Source: an uncultured Collinsella sp.
GTDB taxonomy: Bacteria; Actinomycetota; Coriobacteriia; Coriobacteriales; Coriobacteriaceae
Assembly: GCA_902478885.1 (NCBI GenBank)
Contig: CABSMS010000042.1
Location: 1-17,965 of the forward strand
Direction: 5' to 3'
DNA length: 17,965 bases
The notes below the pieces were generated by a model. It was not told the DNA's origin and ran no database searches. It saw nothing but the letters and a program-made list of their open reading frames with translations. Numbering within the stretch: the first letter of the stretch is position 1; each line of letters begins with the position of its first letter. The translations under genes were made by a program, and so were the position numbers. Below are positions 14,321 through 17,965 of this stretch, piece after piece.

Positions 14321-14341
14321 CCCAGGTTTACGCCAACCCGC

Positions 14342-14364
14342 AAGGCCGCGCTTGCCGCGGCCTT
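14342..14364 (+). other. Intercistronic hairpin between HMA gene and ATPase
   Basis: AAGGCCGCG (14342-14350) pairs with CGCGGCCTT (14356-14364), a perfect 9-bp stem with a 5-base loop. TTGCTCG follows, a poor T-run. It may partly terminate or process the message so that the HMA protein is made in excess over the ATPase. Confidence 0.55.
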
Positions 14365-14377
14365 TGCTCGCGAAATT

Positions 14378-14397
14378 ATATGAGCGAGTGTTCATAC
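14378..14397 (+). promoter_or_regulatory. ArsR/SmtB-type operator O3
   Basis: ATATGAGCGAGTGTTCATAC matches O2 at 17 of 20 positions. It lies 24 bp before the ATPase start. No convincing promoter is seen with it, so it may give a second control point, or a roadblock, within the operon. Confidence 0.75.
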
Positions 14398-14420
14398 ATT
14401 CAAATGGGAGGATACGAGTC

Positions 14421-16373
14421 ATGGCCACCGCCGACCCCAAGAAGAAAAAGAAGAAGCGCAAGAAAAAAGAGTCACTCGAGCATAAGCGCAACCGCATCCT
14501 GGTAGCGCTGGGCATTTTTGCCGTGGTGTACGCCCTCGATGAGCTCGGCACCCTCACTGCCGCATTCGGCACCCCGGGCGACATCTACGCCAGCTTTGTG
14601 CTGTTCCTCGTGCCGTTTTTGATTGCTGGCTACGACGTACTGCAAAAGGCATTCAATAACATCCGCCGCGGCAAGGCGTTCGACGAGAGCTTCCTCATGG
14701 CCGTCGCGACCATCGGCGCGTTTGCCATGGTGCTCTTCCCCGACACCGATCCGCACATGGCCGAAGGCGCAGCCGTCATGCTGTTCTATCAGGTTGGCGA
14801 GCTGTTCCAGGCATATGCCGTGGGCAAAAGCCGCAAGTCGATCAGCGCCATGATGGACATCGCGCCCGACTACGCTAACGTCGAGCAGCCCGACGGCACA
14901 CTCGAGGAGGTCTTCCCCGATGACATCGCCGTCGGCACCGTGATCGTGGTCAAGCCCGGCGAGCGCGTGCCTATCGACGGCGCCATCGTCGAGGGCGAAA
15001 CCCAGCTCGACACCGCCGCCCTTACCGGCGAGTCGGTCCCCCGCCCGGCCAAAACCGGAGACGATATCATCAGCGGCTGCATCAACATGACGGGGCTCAT
15101 CCACGTGCGCACCACCAAGCCATTTGGCGAGTCCACTGTCGCGCGCGTCCTGGAGCTCGTAGAAAACGCCAGCGAAAAGAAGGCGCGTACCGAGAACTTC
15201 ATCACGCGCTTCGCCCGCGTCTACACGCCCGCCGTCACCGGCGCTGCCGCGGTACTCGCGCTCGGCGGCGGCTTGGTCACCGGCGCCTGGTCCGACTGGA
15301 TCCTGCGCGGCCTGACCTTCCTGGTCGTCAGCTGCCCGTGCGCGCTCGTGATTAGCGTCCCGCTCAGCTTCTTTGGCGGCATTGGCGGCGCATCCAAGCT
15401 GGGCGTCCTCATCAAGGGTTCTAACTACCTCGAGACGCTCGCCGATGTGGACACCGTCGTCTTTGACAAGACAGGCACCCTCACCAACGGCACGTTCTCG
15501 GTGGTCGCGGTGCACCCCGAGGCAGGCTATACCGAGCAATCGCTGCTTGAAGTCGCAGCGCTCGCCGAGTCATTCTCCGACCATCCCATCGCGCAGTCGG
15601 TACGCACCGCCTTCCAGGGCGAGCTCGATCCCAAGCGCGTAACGGATTCCACTAATGACGCGGGCCACGGCGTGACGGCAACCATCGACGGCAAGTACGT
15701 CGTCGTCGGCAATGCCAAGATGCTTGCTGCGGCCGGTATCGACGCTCCCAATTGCGAGGTTGTCGGCACAATCCTCCACGTGCTCGTTGACGGCGTTTAC
15801 GCCGGCCACATCGTGATTGCAGACACCGTTAAGGCAGATGCCGAGCAGACGATCCGCGACCTGCACGCTGCCAGCGTCAAGCGCACCGTCATGCTCACGG
15901 GCGACCGCGAGGAAGTGGCTGCTGCGGTGGCCAAGCAGCTGGGGCTCGATGAGTTCCACGCGCAGCTGCTGCCGGGCGACAAGGTCGAACGTGTTGAAGC
16001 GCTGCTGGCAGCCGAATCGGGCAAGGGCAAGCTCGCCTTTGTCGGCGACGGCATCAACGATGCGCCCGTGCTCACCCGCGCAGACGTTGGCATTGCCATG
16101 GGCGCTATGGGTTCCGACGCCGCGATTGAGGCCGCCGACGTGGTGCTCATGGACGACAAACCGTCCAACATCTCCCGCGCGATCCGCGTGGCGCGCAAGA
16201 CCATGTCGATTGTTTGGCAGAACATCATCTTTGCGCTGGGCATTAAGTTGCTGATTCTGGTGCTTGCGGCACTGGGCATCGCCAACATGTGGCTTGCCGT
16301 GTTCGGCGACGTGGGCGTGGCGATCATCGCCATCCTGAACGCCATGCGCGCGATGGGTGTCAAGAACCTGTAG
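14421..16373 (+). CDS. P1B-type Zn2+/Cd2+ (Pb2+) exporting ATPase
   Basis: A 650-aa pump of the ZntA/CadA type moving divalent metal out of the cell. Landmarks in order: actuator TGES, membrane C305-P-C307 in SCPCALVISVPLS, phosphorylation D349 in DKTGTLT, nucleotide-domain SDHPIAQ, TGDREEVAAAVA and hinge GDGINDAP. In the last helices a Lys (IKLLILVLAALG) and an Asp (FGDVGVAII) are the zinc-class residues. No N-terminal HMA domain is present: the protein starts MATADP followed by a run rich in Lys and Arg to about residue 18. The frame is open back to 14238, but ATG 14421 has GGGAGGA at good spacing and is preferred. The separate HMA gene lies 100 bp upstream. Confidence 0.95.
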   Translation: MATADPKKKKKKRKKKESLEHKRNRILVALGIFAVVYALDELGTLTAAFGTPGDIYASFVLFLVPFLIAGYDVLQKAFNNIRRGKAFDESFLMAVATIGAFAMVLFPDTDPHMAEGAAVMLFYQVGELFQAYAVGKSRKSISAMMDIAPDYANVEQPDGTLEEVFPDDIAVGTVIVVKPGERVPIDGAIVEGETQLDTAALTGESVPRPAKTGDDIISGCINMTGLIHVRTTKPFGESTVARVLELVENASEKKARTENFITRFARVYTPAVTGAAAVLALGGGLVTGAWSDWILRGLTFLVVSCPCALVISVPLSFFGGIGGASKLGVLIKGSNYLETLADVDTVVFDKTGTLTNGTFSVVAVHPEAGYTEQSLLEVAALAESFSDHPIAQSVRTAFQGELDPKRVTDSTNDAGHGVTATIDGKYVVVGNAKMLAAAGIDAPNCEVVGTILHVLVDGVYAGHIVIADTVKADAEQTIRDLHAASVKRTVMLTGDREEVAAAVAKQLGLDEFHAQLLPGDKVERVEALLAAESGKGKLAFVGDGINDAPVLTRADVGIAMGAMGSDAAIEAADVVLMDDKPSNISRAIRVARKTMSIVWQNIIFALGIKLLILVLAALGIANMWLAVFGDVGVAIIAILNAMRAMGVKNL

Positions 16374-16389
16374 CGTTTGTGGTCTGTCC

Positions 16390-16516
16390 GGTCGGGGCCG
16401 GGCTTGGTTTTGAAAACGTCCTCGCGCATGAGGCCCGTCTTTCCTGCTCCTGCGGAGCAACGGAAAGACGGGCCTCGCGCTGCGGAGTGTTTTCAAAACC
16501 AAGCCCGGCCCCGACC
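16390..16516. repeat. 127-bp nested palindrome between convergent genes
   Basis: The outer arms at 16390-16417 and 16489-16516 are perfect 28-bp inverted repeats beginning GGTCGGGGCCGGGCTTGG. Nested inside are 15-bp arms GAGGCCCGTCTTTCC (16430-16444) and its complement (16462-16476), and inside those TGCTCC/GGAGCA (16445-16450, 16454-16459) with a 3-base loop. Between outer and middle stems are two 12-base unpaired stretches. It lies 16 bp after the ATPase stop and is not followed by a T-run. It could be a large 3' RNA structure or a non-coding MITE/REP-like insertion. Confidence 0.9.
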
Positions 16517-16613
16517 TGCGTTGACACAGCTGGCGGTTCTTGGGCATCGCTTGCTGGTGGGGTTCCTTGTCTGAGTTGGACTTAGTTGGTGGGACCACTC
16601 GTCTCGGTCGCTG

Positions 16614-16653
16614 TCCCGCACCGTTCCGGCGCGGGAGGCGCGCCGCTGCGGGA
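16614..16653 (-). other. Nested hairpin at the end of the DtxR-family gene
   Basis: TCCCGCA (16614-16620) pairs with TGCGGGA (16647-16653), and inside it GGCGCG (16628-16633) with CGCGCC (16639-16644). It directly follows the regulator's stop on the minus strand. There is no T-run, so any termination would be weak or factor-dependent. Confidence 0.45.
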
Positions 16654-16656
16654 GTG

Positions 16657-17046
16657 CTAGTCGGTCATTGCTGGCGCCGAAGCACCGTCCCGCCCCAGCA
16701 TCGATCTTAGCTTCTCAAAGCTTTCCTCGCTCAGGCAGTGCTCCATGTGGCAGCCCTCTTGCGACGCCACCTCGGCCGATACGCCTGCATCCTCCAAAAG
16801 CCCCACGAAAAAGCAGTGGCGCTCCCACATTTGGCGCGCGACCTCCAGACCGCGCTCTGTCAGATGAACATCTCGTTTGCCCATTTCGACATAGCCGTTG
16901 CTTTCCAGCGTCGCCATGGCCTTGGAAACGCTCGCCTTGGTTACGCCGAGGTACTCCGCAACGTCGATCGAGCGCACGATGCCCTGACGTTCCGACAGAA
17001 CGTAGATCGATTCGAGATAGTCTTCTCCGGATTCACGTAGGGCCAT
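16657..17046 (-). CDS. DtxR/MntR-family metal-dependent repressor
   Basis: A 129-aa regulator that binds DNA when loaded with Fe2+ or Mn2+. The helix-turn-helix is RSIDVAEYLGVTKASVSKAM (25-44) with the wing up to HLTERG. The dimerisation and metal domain follows; there is no SH3-like third domain, so it is the short MntR-like form. By hand alignment to B. subtilis MntR the ligands would be D9, E12, H77, E102 and H103, with C99 where MntR has Glu and DtxR has Cys. The frame is open to 17199, but ATG 17046 (MALRESGEDYLESIY) fits family N-termini and has AAAGG upstream. The upstream region is full of TTAGCC/GGCTAA-type repeats, suggesting self-control. Confidence 0.9.
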   Translation of the reverse strand: MALRESGEDYLESIYVLSERQGIVRSIDVAEYLGVTKASVSKAMATLESNGYVEMGKRDVHLTERGLEVARQMWERHCFFVGLLEDAGVSAEVASQEGCHMEHCLSEESFEKLRSMLGRDGASAPAMTD

Positions 17047-17067
17047 GGGCCGCCTTTCGCGATGATT

Positions 17068-17154
17068 GCTAGTTAGCCTTTGGATACTTTCCACGACTAA
17101 CTTTACCGCAGAAGTTGCCCATGTCTTACTACTTTGCCTAAAAGTTAGCCATGT
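17068..17154 (-). promoter_or_regulatory. Repeat-rich upstream region of the DtxR-family gene
   Basis: AGTTAGCC occurs at 17071-17078 and 17143-17150. CTAACTTT (17097-17104) is the exact inverse of AAAGTTAG (17141-17148). AAGTTGCCCATGT (17112-17124) and AAGTTAGCCATGT (17142-17154) are direct repeats 30 bp apart with 2 mismatches. GCTAGTTAGC (17068-17077) is a small inverted repeat. The GGCTAAC word resembles a DtxR half-site. On the minus strand TAAAGT (complement of 17100-17105) is a possible -10. Confidence 0.5.
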
Positions 17155-17174
17155 TTCACAAAACGTGCGGGACG

Positions 17175-17211
17175 AAAACAAAATGGGGACGCCCCGCAAG
17201 GAGTGTCCCCA
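17175..17211 (-). terminator. Terminator of the HAD phosphatase gene
   Basis: On the minus strand TGGGGAC (complement of 17205-17211) and GTCCCCA (complement of 17184-17190) pair, with a further inner CTCC/GGGG helix, then TTTTGTTTT (complement of 17175-17183). It ends transcription from the HAD gene ahead of the regulator's promoter. Confidence 0.85.
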
Positions 17212-17240
17212 GCTGCCGGCAGGAAAGGAACGTCCCCAAG
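17199..17240 (-). repeat. GGGGAC-type direct repeats with palindrome
   Basis: On the minus strand GGGGACGTTCCTTTC is followed by GGGGACACTCCTTGC, 12 of 15 identical, separated by the perfect palindrome CTGCCGGCAG (17213-17222). The second unit forms the 5' arm of the terminator. The wording resembles the hairpin at 7277-7311. Confidence 0.5.
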
Positions 17241-17253
17241 TGCCGAGCCGCAG

Positions 17254-17965
17254 CTATAACAGTCCAAAGTACTTCGCGGCGTTGTAGATGCCGTCGTCGT
17301 CCACGGCAGTCGTCACATAGGTCGCCGCGGCCTTCACGGTATCCTGCGCGTTACCCATGGCCACGCTCGTGCCCACGGCGGAAAACATCGACAGGTCGTT
17401 TTCGCCATCGCCAAAGGCAATCGCCTCGCTCGCGTCGACACCCAGGCGCCCCAGCGTCGCCGCCACGCCCAGGTCCTTGCCGCCGTTAGCAGGAATAATG
17501 TCGCAGAACAGGTCGCACCAGCGCGTAGTGAGTGAATGCGACACCGCATCAGTCACGATATGCTCGTCGGCTGGATCCACAAAGGCGCAAAACTGGTAGA
17601 CCGGTGCGTCAAAGGCGTGCTCAAACGGCTCCTCGTGGTAGACGATCCCCGCGTTGTTGCCGGCCGTCACCACGCGCTCGGACAGGCGGTTCACAAACGA
17701 GTTCTCGCCCTGCATGCACAGCGAGTCGTAGCGCCCCTGCGCCACCTGGTCCACAATCACCGCAACGTCGTCCGGATCGATCGGGCAGCTGCGATAGACG
17801 CCCTCGGCATCAAAGCAGTGCTGGCCCGAAAGCGTAATGTACGCATCCCAACCCAAGTCGAACAGCCAATCCGGCATCTGGTAGGTCGGGCGGCCCGTGG
17901 CAATCACGCACGCAATCCCCTGCTCATGAAAACTGTCGAGCACCTGCTGCGCCGACGACGGAATC
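17254..17965 (-). CDS. Cof-type HAD-IIB hydrolase, 5' truncated by window end
   Basis: The C-terminal 237 or so residues of a HAD phosphatase. The frame runs to the window edge without a start: the codons before the GTG at 17943 read IPSSAQQ. The N-terminal DxDGT nucleophile motif is therefore outside the window. Seen are VIATGRP (motif II), a C2-type cap region with ITLSGQHCFDAEG, the motif III Lys in NGGKDLG, and the motif IV acid cluster AFGDGENDLSMF. The tail YVTTAVDDDGIYNAAKYFGLL is typical of Cof proteins, which remove phosphate from sugar phosphates or cofactors such as FMN or HMP-PP. Substrate unknown. A terminator follows the stop. Confidence 0.9.
   Translation of the reverse strand, partial: IPSSAQQVLDSFHEQGIACVIATGRPTYQMPDWLFDLGWDAYITLSGQHCFDAEGVYRSCPIDPDDVAVIVDQVAQGRYDSLCMQGENSFVNRLSERVVTAGNNAGIVYHEEPFEHAFDAPVYQFCAFVDPADEHIVTDAVSHSLTTRWCDLFCDIIPANGGKDLGVAATLGRLGVDASEAIAFGDGENDLSMFSAVGTSVAMGNAQDTVKAAATYVTTAVDDDGIYNAAKYFGLL

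Noticed and set aside
14238..14420. In-frame upstream extension of the ATPase overlapping the HMA gene, possibly a programmed +1 frameshift giving an HMA-ATPase fusion
   Set aside because: The extension encodes the hairpin and operator O3 as Arg/Pro-rich filler, there is no slippery site, and ATG 14421 has its own good ribosome site.
14472..15539. Minus-strand open frame of 355 codons opposite the ATPase, and another at 15570-16598
   Set aside because: Both mirror the ATPase reading frame and give non-protein-like sequences; the second also runs through the palindrome.

Overview
The window looks like a high-GC member of the Coriobacteriia, most likely a Collinsella-type gut actinobacterium. 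I base this on the GC-rich codon use, the style of the serC-serA pair, the AGGAG-type ribosome sites and the look of the AbiEi/DUF559 protein; no search was run. The first 40 bases are not genomic: positions 8-40 match the Illumina Nextera read-1 adapter ending in the Tn5 mosaic end, with one mismatch. The contig therefore begins in adapter, and its first gene is cut.

Layout. 41-1224: 3' part of a K+/H+ antiporter with two TrkA-C domains. 1451-3809: serC and serA, the first two steps of serine synthesis, closed by a strong terminator at 3873-3908. 3987-5936: an M20 metallopeptidase and a short DUF1015-like protein, closed by a two-way terminator at 5982-6022. 6066-8015 on the minus strand: a nitroreductase and two tandem histidine phosphatases, with a DtxR-type iron box in front of the nitroreductase. 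8251-9336: an HdeD-like membrane protein abutting a DUF188 protein. 9339-9472: an inverted pair of related palindromic repeats. 9470-10570 on the minus strand: a putative heavy-metal or manganese exporter with a very His-rich loop, behind a repeat-rich promoter. 10743-11711: a DEDDh exonuclease.

11712-13598 is AT-richer than the rest and carries one gene, an AbiEi-like/DUF559-like putative nuclease, flanked by diverged direct repeats. It is the best candidate for acquired or defence DNA. 13599-16373 is a metal-resistance operon: an ArsR/SmtB repressor, a free-standing HMA metal-binding protein and a P1B zinc/cadmium ATPase that carries a Lys-rich tail in place of its own HMA domain. Three matching operators sit in it, two of them on a consensus promoter. 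A 127-bp nested palindrome (16390-16516) separates it from a convergent DtxR/MntR-family regulator (16657-17046). The window ends inside a Cof-type HAD phosphatase on the minus strand.

The unifying theme of the right two thirds is metal handling: a zinc/cadmium efflux operon with its own sensor, a second putative metal exporter, a DtxR-family sensor, and a DtxR-like box in the same window. I saw no tRNA, rRNA, CRISPR array, transposase or replication origin.
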